A stretch of DNA of 64,000 nucleotides from Branchiostoma floridae. Its lineage: Eukaryota; Chordata; Leptocardii; Amphioxiformes; Branchiostomatidae. Location of the stretch: the NCBI RefSeq assembly GCF_000003815.2, contig NC_049980.1:31389470-31453469 (forward strand), in the 5' to 3' direction. The translations under genes were made by a program, and so were the position numbers. This document shows positions 33,501 to 45,182 of the stretch, in pieces. Within the stretch, counting starts at the first letter, position 1. Every line of letters starts with the position of its first letter. The notes under the pieces were generated by a model, which was given only the letters and a program-made list of their open reading frames with translations, was not told the DNA's origin and ran no database searches.

Positions 33501-36500
33501 ATGAGGGAGATATAAACTCAGTCACACATGGCAACTTATATTACTTGAATGTAAAGTTACTAAAACAAGAAAGCTGAATACAAAGAGAATCAGACCACTC
33601 TACCTTGCCCTGCCCAGTCCAGTCTCTGCACCATGTGGCTCACACACATCTCCACCAGGCGAGTCCAGGGGACGTGAGCAGCCGTGGGCTCACAGTTAGG
33701 GACATCGTAGTCCAGGTAACACGTGTCCTCAAACTCTGTCTGTACTCTGTCTAACAACCACCGCAGTCTGGGGACAGGCAAGGGGTAATACTTTACATCA
33801 TTGGATTCACACTGACGTCACAATTATGAAGTCTCGCGAGAATCCATTTCTCGCGAGACTTCTACACCAGTGACGTCATTACATATCTTCATCTCCCCAT
33901 TCGCAGCGAACCCAGCTAGGAGAGCGGACGTGTACTAGTTTTTCTCTTCCCTCACTTCATGATGCATGGCGTGCTTGAACGACTGAGAACTTCGAACTGT
34001 ATCGTCGGCGTCTCCTAGAGTTTGAGGCCGCAGCGATTTTACACTAAGGCAGTTCGAGTAAGATATATATGGTTTGTGAAAGCTTTGCAGTATTTTGCAC
34101 GTCATTTTGCAAATTTTCGTGAATTGTTGGACGGTTGAGGCCTCGCACGTTTTCCCGCTCGTTTTCCCGTCGGTGTTTCATTCCAGGTTGGGCGCCAGGT
34201 GGGGAATTTCTTTGCGTAATTACGTGTGGCTATGTTTGTTGGCCCTTTGTGTGAGCCTCCATTTTTTGGTACAATAACGTGTTATTTATTCCGGGAGTTA
34301 GGTTCCTCTACCAGTTTGTCAAAACGGCGTTGGATGTCAAGAGAGCTGTGCAGAGCGGCGGGCGCCAGGTCCGGGGGAGCTTCGGCAGAGGCACGACGAT
34401 GACGTCCAGTCTACATGTCCATCCCTCGTTCCCATTAGAAGCCTCTCTTGGTTTTGGTCAGTTTTGTCTCGTTGAGTTTATATTTCTTTGTAATGGAAGT
34501 GGGTGCATATTTCTGTGTTGTGTAACCACTTTGCTTGCGTCGTATGGATGTAATCCATTTGTCTCAGCTCGGTGAGTTTTGTATTTTACAGCCGAGGGAC
34601 GCTGGTGCACATGCTTTGTTGTGCAGCCACGAGGCTCGCGTTTCTGGGGGAAACATTCATGTTGTAGACTCACAGTTGCCGTTCCATTTTTTATGGCAGG
34701 TTCCATGTTGGGGTCTGCGTTTTCTTTTCAGTTTCTTCAGTTCGAGGGGCTACCTAACCTTTGTGTTTTCCTGATACCCGTGAACTCTTGTTGGTATTTT
34801 TAAGTTGCTTTAGACGCCTCCTCCGTGAGAAGGACCACGAGTTGCCAGTAGCTTGGAAATTGTGAAGTGCTGGTATGTATGACGGCCTAAAACGGGAGCC
34901 ACCAACCGACACCGCAAGGGTAACAAAACCGGCGAACCCTGTAGCGTGGCGGGACTACGTAGGCGATTGCTCCGGCCTGCGGCGACCGTAGTACTACCGA
35001 GAACGTCTAGGTTCCGACTCGGGGAGGTAGCAAGGCAAAATTTTTCCAGAGCATGTAGGCATGGAGCCACATGGAAGCCGAGTCTGGCAAGGCGCCGACT
35101 CGGGCTGCACTGGTAAGTATGCAGGCCTGGCACCGCAGTAACACCGAGAACGTCCAGCGGCCGACTCAGGAAGGCAGCGAGGCTACACTGCGGAACATGT
35201 AGGCATGGAGCCACATGGAAACCGAGTCTGGTAAGGCGCCGACTCGGGAATTTAGTAGGCTACACTGGTAAGTATGCAGGCCTGGCACCGCAGTAACACC
35301 GAGAACGTCCAGCGGCCGACTCAGGAAGGCAGCGAGGCTACACTGCGGAACATGTAGGCATGGAGCCACATGGAAGCCGAGTCTGGCAAGGCGCCGACTC
35401 GGGAATTTAGTAGGCTACACTGGTAAGTATGCAGGCCTGGCACCGCAGTAACACCGAGAACGTCCAGCGGCCGACTCGGGAAGGTAGCGATGTTTACACT
35501 GCGGAGCATGTAGGCATGGAGCCGCATGGAAGCCGAGTCTGGCAAGGCGCCGACTCGGGCTGCACTGGTAAGTATGCAGGCCTGGCACCGCAGTAACACC
35601 AAGAACGTCCAGCGGCCGACTCGTGAAGGTAGCGAGGCTACACTGCGGAGCATGTAGGCATGGAGCCGCATGGAAGACGAGTCTGGCAAGGCGCCGACTC
35701 GGAAATGTAGTAGGCTGCACTGGTGTGTAGCCGAGCATGTAGGCATGGACCCGCAGGGAAGCCGAGTCTGGCAAGACACCGACTCGGGAAGGTAGTAGGC
35801 TGCACTGGTGTGTAGCCGAGCATGTAGGCATGGACCCGCATGGAAGCCGAGTCTGGCAAGGCGCCGACTCGGGAATGTAGCAGGCTGCACTGTTGTGTAG
35901 CCGAGCATGTAGGCATGGAGCCGCATGGAAGCCGAGTTTGGCAAGACGCCGACTCGGGAAGGTAGTAGGCTGCACTGTTGTGTAGCCGAGCATGTAGGCA
36001 TGGAGCCGCATGGAAGCCGAGTCTGGCAAGGCGCCGACTCGGGAATGTAGTAGGCTGCACTGGTAAGTATGCAGGCCTCGGACCGCAGTAACACCGAGAA
36101 CGGCCAGCGGCCGACTCGCATCGGGAAGGTAGCAAGGCTACACTGCGCAGCATGTAGACATGGAGCCGCATGGAAGACGAGTCTGGCTAGGCGCCGACTT
36201 GGGAATGTAGCAAGGCTACACTGCGTAGCATGTAGGCAAGGGGCCGCATGGAAGCCGAGTCTGGTCAGCGGCCGACTCGAGGTAGCAAGGCTGCACTGTG
36301 GAGCATGTAGGCAAGGGGCCGACTCGGGAATGTAGCAGAGCTACACGGGCAAGTATGCAGGCCTGGGGCCGGCTAGGAAGCAGGGATCGGCACGGGGCTG
36401 ACTCGGGAATGCAGTAGGTTACCATCTAATACTTAGTATGCAGGCCTGCGGTCGCAAAGACGCCGAGGCTGGCCAGGGACCGACTCGGTCGGTAGTGGGA

Positions 36501-39500
36501 CCACACTAATAGGGGTGCAGACCTGGGGACGAAAAGAAGCCGAGCGGGGCCCGGGGCCGACTCGGGCTGTACCGGAGATACACGAGTATCACAGGCCTGA
36601 CACTACAAGGACTCCGAGATTGGTCCGGGACCGACTGGGCAGTATAGCAGGGCTACTCTTTCAAGTATGCAGACCTGGGACTACAAGCACGCCGAGATCG
36701 GCCTGCGGAGCCGACACAGGAACATATATATATAGCAGGGCTACTCGAGTAAGGATGCCAGCGGCCGACCTGATGGCGTGGTCGAACTACGCTGGTAAGT
36801 ATGCCGGCTGATTGCGGTAGTGTAGCCGCCCTGGTGTAGTACTCTGAGGCCAAAGAACACTTATGGTCTAAGGTACAAATGTAGGCCAGGTGTCCAGTAA
36901 TCTCTGACATCGATTAACCGCTGGGTAGATCTTGAGGCCCTATGCCCGTGTGGGCTGTAGTTTTTCTCAAAGAACTTTTTCCGGGTAGAAGGATAGGCGG
37001 TAGATCGAGGAGTTATTGTTGAATTCCGACGGCGTGTACCAATGGATGTCGAAGGCACTCAAATGACGAAAAAGACAAGGCTTGTTTTCTTGCCCATGGT
37101 AGTAGACGGACGAGCAGGAACTGTGATTCCGGATGTAGATTTTAGCATACGCGTTTGGTCTCCGGCTTGTATTTTCCGCCAATTTTTCTTCCTCTCGCAG
37201 ACCGTGTGTAGGCCCAACTAAGGACCTCGCCATCCAACCTGATGGTCCGGGAAGCGAGCGGGAGCACCCCCTCCAAATTTTTACTTGCCAAATTGCGCAC
37301 CTTTTGTTCCCGTGGTCCGTAGTGACCGATCTGCAGTCCACGGTGATAATTATTTTCTGAAAGGTTAATGGCAGTTCCTATGTGACACGTTTATAAGAGT
37401 ACATACACACAGTTGAAAGTTGGACATAATGGGTGAATTGGAGGGGGACAGCTCCCGCTCCGTCCGGACCATGGCACGTGACGCTCAGGCGAACCATTTG
37501 GATTGGCGCAGTCGGATGTCAACAGGGGGCAAAGGTCTCCATGGATGTTACTGGATTGTCAAAACGACAGTTTTCTCACGCAATATGTTATTTTGGTACG
37601 AGAAAGATTGTACATCCTGTATGCTGAGCGTTGAGCATTATGACTCGCGAAAGTCGTCCCTGACTGCGTGTAGCATTCCATATCGGGAATAGGAGTCTGT
37701 TGCCACGGTTAGAAGTGTACGGTGACGTGCTCCTCTCTAAAGACTGTTATATGAGAACATTTGAAGAATAGAGACACATTTAAGTAATCAAAACGACCAC
37801 AAAGGAAGGAGAACGAAGGGGAAAAGACAAGGACCAACCCTAGCACCGTCGTTGTCTGCCCGATGTGTGAAAACATACACATCGGCATTTGGATTGCGAG
37901 CACACCTGCGGCGCCATTGAAGTCATCATCAATGATGGACATCTGACAATTAAAAAGGAAGTCATCGACAATGGGCAAGCTTAATTACGAACCAGGGCTA
38001 GGGAAAGGTGATCAGTGCTGCTGAACGTTTTCCATAAAACTGTTTCATTGTGCAAAGTCCCGAAAATTTTTACCAATACGAACCTACGAGAGAGAAAATT
38101 GGGGAAAGCTAAAAAATACCTTATGGCTGTACGAAGACTTCGATGGGACGCTGGGTGAGTTAGAAGCGTGGCCATAGTAAGGGAGCATTTCTTAAAAAAT
38201 GTATTAACTATTGCATACCTCTGACAAACCTAGGTAGGAACACTTTAAGTTTGAATATGTTAAGTTCTATGAACCAGTAGAGCATGGTCGAAGCATATAT
38301 CGGGACTTTGATGGAGGTACCTCAGCTCAGATATTTAGGGAAGTTGGAAGTTTATGGTGTCAGTGACAGGCTACGTATGTAATCGCATAACGTCTTATTA
38401 TTAGATAAAGGGACACATGGTGTAGGAATTATATAAATGGCACGCATGTCTCCACGGTGTAGAGTGAGTGAATAGAGGAATTCCTCAAGGTGTCAGTCTG
38501 GGGCTAACTTTATTATTTGTGTACATTACTAGAGGTAGTCAAAGGTACAGTGAAGATATTTTTTTCTCAGATGATAGTGGGGTGCACAGGACGATTCATG
38601 TTTATAGCGACTAAGAAGCATTTCAGCTAGACATCAATGCAGTTGGGAAATTGGTTGAAAGTAGGCAGCTACCATTTAATGTAATGAGTAATTTGAGAAT
38701 GACAATCAGAGGGCCAAATACGGGCTCGGAGGTCAAGAACGGAACACTGTAGCTGTAAATGATCAACTCAAGTTTCATGAAAACAATGCCGGAAGATACC
38801 AGAAGGCCAACCAGATACTTGGGCTAGTAAGAATATCTTTTCCAAACTTAAATTAGTAGTCCCCATTCTTGAAATGTATGGTTAGGACGTACTTGGGAGG
38901 ATTTGAAGGAAGTTCGGTGACCTCACCTTGTGGGGATGAAAAGTTGATTGATAAAGTGCAGCGAACGGGAAAAAAGACTAGAATCGACGCTACATGAAGT
39001 ATCGTAAAAAAAGAGCTTGAAGTTGCAACCACCTAAGTATAGAATAGAGAGCGGTGATATGATTATTACATGAGATCATGACTAAAACGGAGGGAAGCCA
39101 ACCCAAAAGCTTCGGCGAACTGGGTCATCTAGAAAAAATAATCAAAGAACACTGCAAGTTAAAGGTTCTATTGGCTTAAAACTACACACAGTAAGATGGT
39201 AGTCCTACCCAAAAAGATCGATGATGTAAAACTACTCAACGTTTACGGGGAGTCTAAAACTTAACAGGCGCGTACAAGAACACAAGTAATAGAATGTTCG
39301 AACCTGAATGAACAGGTACAGTTTAGGTTTGGAGAAGATAGGATTGAGGTTTGGGAGAAGTGAGGATTGGAGAAAGTAGGGGTAAGATAGTATCCAAGGA
39401 AGAGTGCGAATCTCGGTCTCGTTATGGCTTAAACAAAGAAGACTCCTCGGTCATTTGTGCCCATTCCTTAACCTTCATCGAGGTCCATCAGTGTAAACAT

Positions 39501-42500
39501 ATTAGGATTCACACTGACGTCACAATTATGAAGTCTCGCGAGAATCCATTTCTCGCGAGACTTCTACACCAGTGACGTCATTACATATCTTCATCTCCCC
39601 ATTCGCAGCGAACCCAGCAGAGGATAGGGAGTGGAGAGTTTTGCTCGCAGGGTATTTGTGTTATGGAGTATGAGCAAAGAGGGGGTGGTAGAAAGGGGCC
39701 AAGGGAGAAGCAGTAGTTGTACGTGATTCTAGATACATGTACTTGTACTCACACGAGGGGGCTTCTTCTAAGTATAGTCCTATAGTCTTCATGGCGGGAA
39801 GTTGATATAACAAGTGTTTTCGATTTTGGCCCACCCCCCTCCGTCTATTTGGGGGGGGGGGTGAATTGGCGTTTCCAATTGGTTCTTACAAGAAAGCCCA
39901 CCCACCCGCCCACCCACTCAAGCTCTGTTCTCTGTCGGCTTCTCGCTTTTTACTGGACCTCGGTCATTTGTGCCCATTCCTTAACCTTCATCGAGGTCCA
40001 TCAGTGTAAACATATTAGTCTTTCAAACTAGAGTTCACAACAAACTTGTACTACAGTAGTCCAGGTAACAGGTGTCCTCAAACTCTGTCTGTACTCTGTC
40101 TAATAGCCACCGTAGCCTAGGAAGAACAAAAGGGTTACTTTTTTTGTCTCACAAAAGTAGAGCAGTTGGGCACATCATACAGTCATGTAGTTCGGGTCTG
40201 TATTACTGACAAGTGTCCTCAAACTCAAAGCTGTGCTCTATTTACAACCACTGACTGCAGTCTGAGAAGAGACAAGGGTTTCCTTTACATCTTTGTCTTA
40301 CAAAAAGAGGTCTAGTTGACAACAGTTGGGCACATCATACAATGTACATACAGGTAACGTGTCCTCAAATTACGTCTGTATCAGGGCTGTCTCTAGCTTA
40401 AATTTTATTCCGTCCCCCACGAGTTTTTGGAAGTCTATGTTTGTTGGTTTTTATTGTTAAATCTGTCATTTTAAGCTGATGAAAATACATTGAAGATGCT
40501 TACCTTGTCAGAAGCACAGTTTGCTCTTTGGAGTCCGCAGGCAGAGACAAGACATAGTCTGTGCAGTACTGGCAGACTGATGACCAACTCTCTGTCAACA
40601 CAGAAACACAAGATACATGTAGCAACGACAAACAACTGTGGGGTGTTTGGGGGACATGAGCAATTTTTCTGAATGTTAAACTTTGCATTTACATATTTGC
40701 ATACATGTATAGTATTTTCTATGATATGACTTATTGTAGATGAGTCAGGGTAGAGAATTCTGCCGGTAGAGATTCCCAATTGGGAGCTGTAAATTTTTAG
40801 ATGTTCCCTAAAAAGGTTAACTGTTACATGTAGTAACAGTCTTTCAACTTTGATTCATGTCACTTGCGATCAATGGATTGTCTTCAATATTAGGGACTTA
40901 TAATGAGACACCACCATGATAGCATCCTGATCAGAATCTCTATCGACAGAGACTCTGATTTTCCCAGACAACGATTTCTACACTGACATGTACATATGTA
41001 TATGTATGTTCATACAATATACACATCCAAAATGACTACAATACATAAATCTTTCTTTCAAAAAGGCAAAAATTACTGGCTAAAAAAGGTGATAATTTTT
41101 GGCTTCAAGTTTTTAGTAAGAGAAGAACCTACCGTCTCCATCGATGTAGGGTACAGGGGGCAGACGCAGGGCCAGGATTCGCTCCTGTAGCAGAGTCAGC
41201 TGGGTCTCACTGTTCCAGTCCAGGGAGAGAAGGTCTGGAAAGACAATTTTGGGTTTATTCAAAAGAGACAGTAGTACAATTCAGAGTGCTCAGAAGCAAA
41301 ACCACGATCCTTGCTAACATCTTTCTTTCATTCTACTCTAATGCAATAAAATGAATAGAAACAAGTTATATCATTTTACATGGTATACTTTGTTTACAAG
41401 ACAATCCTAACAGATGATACACAAATGTAGATAAACGCCTATTCGTGTAAAAAAAAATATATGTAAGACAGTATGTGGCTTAGTAGAAATGCCAGTGCAT
41501 GGTTCCTTTCTGATGTGTAACTACTTAGACTGTTTCAACAGTCAACAGCAATCTTAAAACACCACAGAAATCTCCTTTCCACTTATGCCACTTAAAGTCA
41601 GTCCCTGCAAAAAAAGAAATAGAATCACAGTAACTGTTCTGTCACGCAAGGCAAACTCAGCTAAAAGCTGGTTACGCAAAAAAAAAGAACTATCCTGTAA
41701 GATGAGACTCAGTGCAACTTACCAGTTCTATGTCCAGCCATGACAAACTCAGCAACAGGCCAGGACAAGGCTTGGAGGTTGTTGGAGCTGGCTACTCTGG
41801 CCAGGTGCTCCACTAGACTGTTGTACAGGCAAACAATAGGGCCGGGGGTCTGGAACGAGAAATATTAAAAATTCAAAAAAGATAAAATGCAAAAGTTACA
41901 ATTTTGAATAGCCTTTATGAACATCAAAATTACACACATATTTGACAAGCAAATTATCCTTATCATACAATGTAAATGGCTTAATCATTATGACAACATA
42001 GAAGTAGTTGGCAAAGTTTGGTCTCGTAAGATTACGAATACTACTGAATTCTACACAATGTATAATTACTTATTGTTTGTTTTTACGCTTTGAGCATCTT
42101 TATCATTATGACAACATACAATTTCAAGATATCGAATCCTGGACCTCTATGTCCTGCCAAATAGATAAATATAAATTGTAACACTAGTACTGTTCACCTG
42201 TTGTGGAAGTCCTGCTTTCCTCCTCTGTGCTGCATCCTGGTACACTACAGAGGAGAACTCTCCTGCCAGGCTGTTCTCTATGTAGTCTCTCAGGGTCTCA
42301 GTCTCCAGACACGGGGGGAGGGGGGCACGGTCACCCAACCAACACAGAGCTTCACACAGCTGAAATATACAGGGAAAAAAACACAAGGAAGATAATCACT
42401 CATCATTATCATCATCATCATCGGTCATCCTCTGACTAATGTATTAAAAACATAAACTCAAAAGTAGCAACAAAGCACACAAAAAGCTAGAAGATCCATT

Positions 42501-43552
42501 CTCTATTAATGAAAATTGTCATTTATAAATTATGTGGTTGCTTAGCAGCTGTAGCACAGTTGTGGCCTCTAGTGGAATGGGGGTGTAAGAAGTAGCTAGT
42601 ACTCCCTGCAAATCATTGTATTTGAATGTGAAAATATTACCTTTCTGCAAGTGTCTTCATCTTCCACATCACTGCTGATGTCCACGACTCGACAGTCTGA
42701 CACCAGCTCCCCTTCTGTCAGTCCCCGGATGTCCAGGTACTCTTGGACATCCTCCCCAGGGTCTGTCCCCCACCCCAGGGGCAGCACCAGCAGGGGAACG
42801 CTGGGGTGGAGCGGCTTGGCCTGCAGGAGTCGCACCAGTCGGAGCTGGCTCTCTAACCAGTACGTCTGCCAGATACAACAAACGTCAGGTAAATTCAGAT
42901 GATTCTACATGCACCACAAGTTACAAACTACGCCGTCATAGGAGAATTCCAATAAAAATGTTGAAAAACATGCCACTTTAACTCCCAAGTGGAAACGCCT
43001 GGGCTGAATTTGAAGCACGTATACATGCAAGAAAAGGAACTAAGTTCCATAGGACTTATGAACTTTTTATTATCAGATTGAGATTGTTGTATCAGATGTC
43101 TCATGGGCTTTTATAAGAATGCTTCATGCATGCTGTCACTGTCAAAAATTCAAATACCAACCGCAGAAACTGATGTCCTTACAACTTTTTTTAGGACACC
43201 AAATTTTCACAACTTTTGGTGCATTTTGCATTGAGCAGAGTGTCTTCTCCATTTGTTACCTGTGCATTCCATATCAACCTCAGTCCCAGCTTTTCTGTGA
43301 GCCAAATCATGGTCGGGCCGGAAACTCAGGTGATGCAGAATACATGTTTACCGTGTTGTATATTGTCTAAAGTATGGTCCAGTAACTATTGTCCCAAGGC
43401 CTGTAACTATGATTATGAGTCTAACCCACCTCAAGATTGTCCTGGTCCACAGGTGGAGGAGGTAGAGCCAGGATAACAGCTGATGTACCCAGTAACAAGT
43501 GTTCACTCTCTACTTCATCTGTGTCCTCCTGTTCTAACAACCCCTGCACCGC
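30467..43552 (-). CDS. MCM3AP-like: GANP/MCM3AP-like gene copy 2, C-terminal half with stop
   Basis: Twelve exons: d 43430-43552, e 42641-42865, f 42198-42359, g 41723-41849, h 41133-41234, i 40504-40591, j 33604-33767, k 33062-33179, l 32786-32877, m 32235-32343, n 31201-31291, o 30467-30667. Lengths and phases sum to an unbroken 533 codons. Exon l needs the acceptor before TTTGGTTGTAG to keep frame. Vertebrate counterparts are visible throughout: j HVPWTRLVEMCVSH (IPWDDLIALCINH), k DGSVLTVHYL (DGQICVYFF), n YEDWLQVYVEDG (FEDQLQQWLSED), o LRLNSLLDMGDF near the stop (LHLSALLDMVDI). GANP scaffolds TREX-2 for nuclear mRNA export, and the SAC3-bearing upstream exons must lie beyond 64 kb. The i-j intron is swollen by a 5.8-kb block, and exons d and j have partial tandem duplicates. 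Confidence 0.88.
31455..31690 (-). mobile_element. tRNA-derived SINE, reverse orientation
   Basis: On the minus strand an A-box-like tagtccagtggttagaggc is followed by a B-box-like gtgagtttgattcca, the classic tRNA-head spacing. It lies in the m-n intron of GANP copy 2. The boundaries are approximate. Confidence 0.6.
33803..33916. promoter_or_regulatory. 114-bp repeat with paired CRE and TCTCGCGAGA sites, left copy
   Basis: It contains two full CRE palindromes tgacgtca (33813-33820, 33871-33878) and two tctcgcgaga palindromes (33832-33841, 33849-33858), inside 13-bp hairpin arms gaagtctcgcgag. In vertebrates the first is bound by CREB/ATF factors, and the second is a promoter motif linked to BANP and ZBTB33. 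The same 114 bp recurs identically at 39505-39618. A promoter role is inference. Confidence 0.6.
34860..36830. repeat. Two-monomer satellite array
   Basis: Two related monomers of roughly 75-85 bp alternate between about 35080 and 35700 to give a 144-156 bp higher-order unit (starts near 35191, 35346, 35502, 35646). From 35731 to 35986 only one monomer repeats, with an 85-bp period. Both centre on ccgactcggg. Outer units on each side are increasingly degraded. The long minus-strand open frames here (up to 266 codons, in all three frames) arise because the unit lacks stops. They repeat the same peptide in shifted frames and are not considered genes. Confidence 0.8.
38195..39120 (+). pseudogene. 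Dead non-LTR retrotransposon reverse transcriptase
   Basis: Broken frames give the ordered RT hallmarks: YCIPLTNLG (consensus YRPISLT), KLEVYGVSDRL, GIPQGVSLGLTLLFVYI (GVPQGSVLGPLLF), then FFSDDSG (the YADD/FADD catalytic box), and later EKLIDKVQRTGKK (LIEKVQRRATK). Several stops and frameshifts make it non-functional. It is a different and older element than the LINE at 46-47 kb. Confidence 0.65.
39445..40018. repeat. 61-bp exact direct repeats around a 450-bp spacer
   Basis: 39445-39505 and 39958-40018 are identical (cctcggtcatttgtgccc ... catattag). The right-hand 114-bp CRE/TCTCGCGAGA repeat begins at the last base of the first copy. The spacer includes a G-run and cccacccgcccaccc. Confidence 0.75.
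39505..39618. promoter_or_regulatory. 114-bp repeat with paired CRE and TCTCGCGAGA sites, right copy
   Basis: Base-for-base identical to 33803-33916, although paralogous DNA around it differs by about 10 percent. It has two tgacgtca and two tctcgcgaga palindromes in the same arrangement. Confidence 0.6.
40043..40400 (-). pseudogene. Partial tandem copies of GANP exon j
   Basis: Three degrading copies of the 5' part of exon j are visible near 40043-40117 (best: LRWLLDRVQTEFEDTCYLDY), 40200-40262 and 40355-40385. Each is followed by a similar tract such as ttcctttacatctttgtctta. Only the exon at 33604-33767 is complete. A decayed duplicate also appears at 40-60 in copy 1. Confidence 0.6.
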
Positions 43553-43604
43553 CTGTAGTCAGAGATAAAGGAGAATTTATTAGAACATCTTACTAAGCTA
43601 TGTA

Positions 43605-44195
43605 CATTCAGAGCCAGGATAACAGCCGATGTGCCCAGCAACATGTATTCGCTCTCCACTTCATCTGACAGGTGTCCTCCTGTTAAACAACCCATGCACT
43701 GCCTGTAGTCAGGGACAAAACAGAATTATAGGACATCTTACAAAGTAATAATATGTACACACAGAGCCAGGATGACAGCTGATGTGCCCAGCAACATGTG
43801 TTCTCTCTCTACTTCATCTGTGTCCTCCTGTTCTAACAACCCCTGCACTGCCTGTAGTCAGGGATATAGGAGCATTTATTAGGACATCTTACAAAGCTAT
43901 GTACACTCAGGGCCAGGATAACAGCTGATGTACCCAGCAACATGTGTTCTCTCTCTACTTCATCTGTGTCCTCCTGTTCTAACAACCCCTGCACTGCCTG
44001 TAGTCAGGGACAAAATAAAGCTTCATTAGGACATCTTATAGTCAGGGAAATAGGAGTAATTATTTAAGGACATCTTACAAAGCTATGTACACTCAGAGCC
44101 AGGATAACAGCTGATGTACCCAGTAACATGTGTTCACTCTCCATCTCATCTGTGTCCTCCTGTTCTAACAACCCCTGCACTGTCTGTAGTCAGGG
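43605..44195 (-). repeat. Four extra partial copies of GANP exon d
   Basis: Units near 43610-43720, 43760-43866, 43905-44010 and 44095-44190 repeat the acceptor and first ~90 nt of exon d (AVQGLLEQEDTDEVE ... SAVILAL), then run into ctgagtgtacatagc instead of the PPPPVDQD end and donor. The period is about 150-190 bp. Only 43430-43552 has both splice sites. Copy 1 retains one full exon plus a trace of the array. Confidence 0.75.
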
Positions 44196-45005
44196 ACAAA
44201 GGAGCATTAGGAATCTTATAAAGCTATAAGTACATGCAAATGCCAAGACTGAGACTTCCCAGGGTGGCACTTACAAGAAAAAGGAAGAGTTGGGGACAAG
44301 CTATGACTTGGAAAAGAACAGTTTATTGGAAAATTGTTGAGATGGGCTGCAGTCGGGAGGGGGCTCAGTGGAATGCTGAAAAAGAACAAAAAACAGACTT
44401 TGAGGAAGTCAATGATGGTCCGTCTCAGTGCAAGCATGGCGATGAAAATGATGATGATACTCTTTGTTACAGTAACTGTTGTAGACTTAGGAAAGACCAA
44501 GGTTAAAATACAATGTAAGGAAAGTGCCAATGAAATGAAATTTCCTCCATCATTCATGTAAAAATGTTGTCTTTTCTGAAAACAACTGTTAACCCAGACC
44601 TGTACTCTTTGGTGGGAGAAATTGGCAAGGAGAGGTGACATTAGGAGGGAATTCTTCCTGTGATGTCATGACCCATTACTGATAGAAATGATGAAGTTTC
44701 CCCTTGATGGAATGACTGAAATTTTGTCAGTCCCGAAATCAATTACTGCACATGTGCCTAGGTATGGATGGATGGATAATGGAAACAGCATGTAACTAAG
44801 ACCCGCACAGTTCACATTTTATTTTATGTCAAAGTCAAAATCATGCAGTATTTCTTGCCTAGATTACCTCATTTGAAAATATGCTTGTCCCTATGAACAG
44901 CTACTAAAGTAGCACGGCTTACGCAACCACAGCGTAAAGGCTAAATAAAGGCATCAGTACATTGTAAACTTCCTGAAGGGTCTCAAGTTAAACATTGAAC
45001 AATAA

Positions 45006-45182
45006 GTTAAACATTAACTACAATTTCCCGTATGTGGGCCAAAATGTGATCAACCGCTTGCAGGTCAATGTACAACGTCAGTCACTGTTTCTACACAGCA
45101 TCAGCACAGCTGGAAATTTTGCTTAAAACATCCAGAAAATTTAGCCTTCTGTGGCAATTTCTGCAGAACAGTTTCCAGGAAA
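45006..45182 (+). promoter_or_regulatory. Conserved upstream module of gene C
   Basis: tttcccgtatgtggg at 45024-45038, then cttgcaggtcaatgtacaac and agctggaaattttgct. This is the closest match to the gene A module. Confidence 0.55.

Larger units (their letters stand above)
33803..39618. mobile_element. 5.8-kb block bounded by identical 114-bp direct repeats
   Basis: The block lies in the i-j intron of GANP copy 2, between exon j and partial duplicates of exon j. It contains a satellite array (34860-36830), sequence without recognisable genes (33917-34860 and 36830-38195), and a dead non-LTR reverse transcriptase (38195-39120). The terminal repeats are too short and lack TG...CA, so this is not an ordinary LTR element. 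A compound insertion, or a duplication of a small promoter-like unit by recombination, are both possible. Confidence 0.45.

Noticed and set aside
35321-36171. Long minus-strand ORFs (266, 204 and 177 codons) overlapping in three frames
   Set aside because: They repeat the same Leu/Cys/Ser-rich peptide because an 85-bp unit without stops changes frame each period. This is satellite DNA, not a protein gene.
36967-37341. 124-codon minus-strand ORF
   Set aside because: No recognisable motif and no splice or conservation support. It lies in the unexplained part of the 5.8-kb block.
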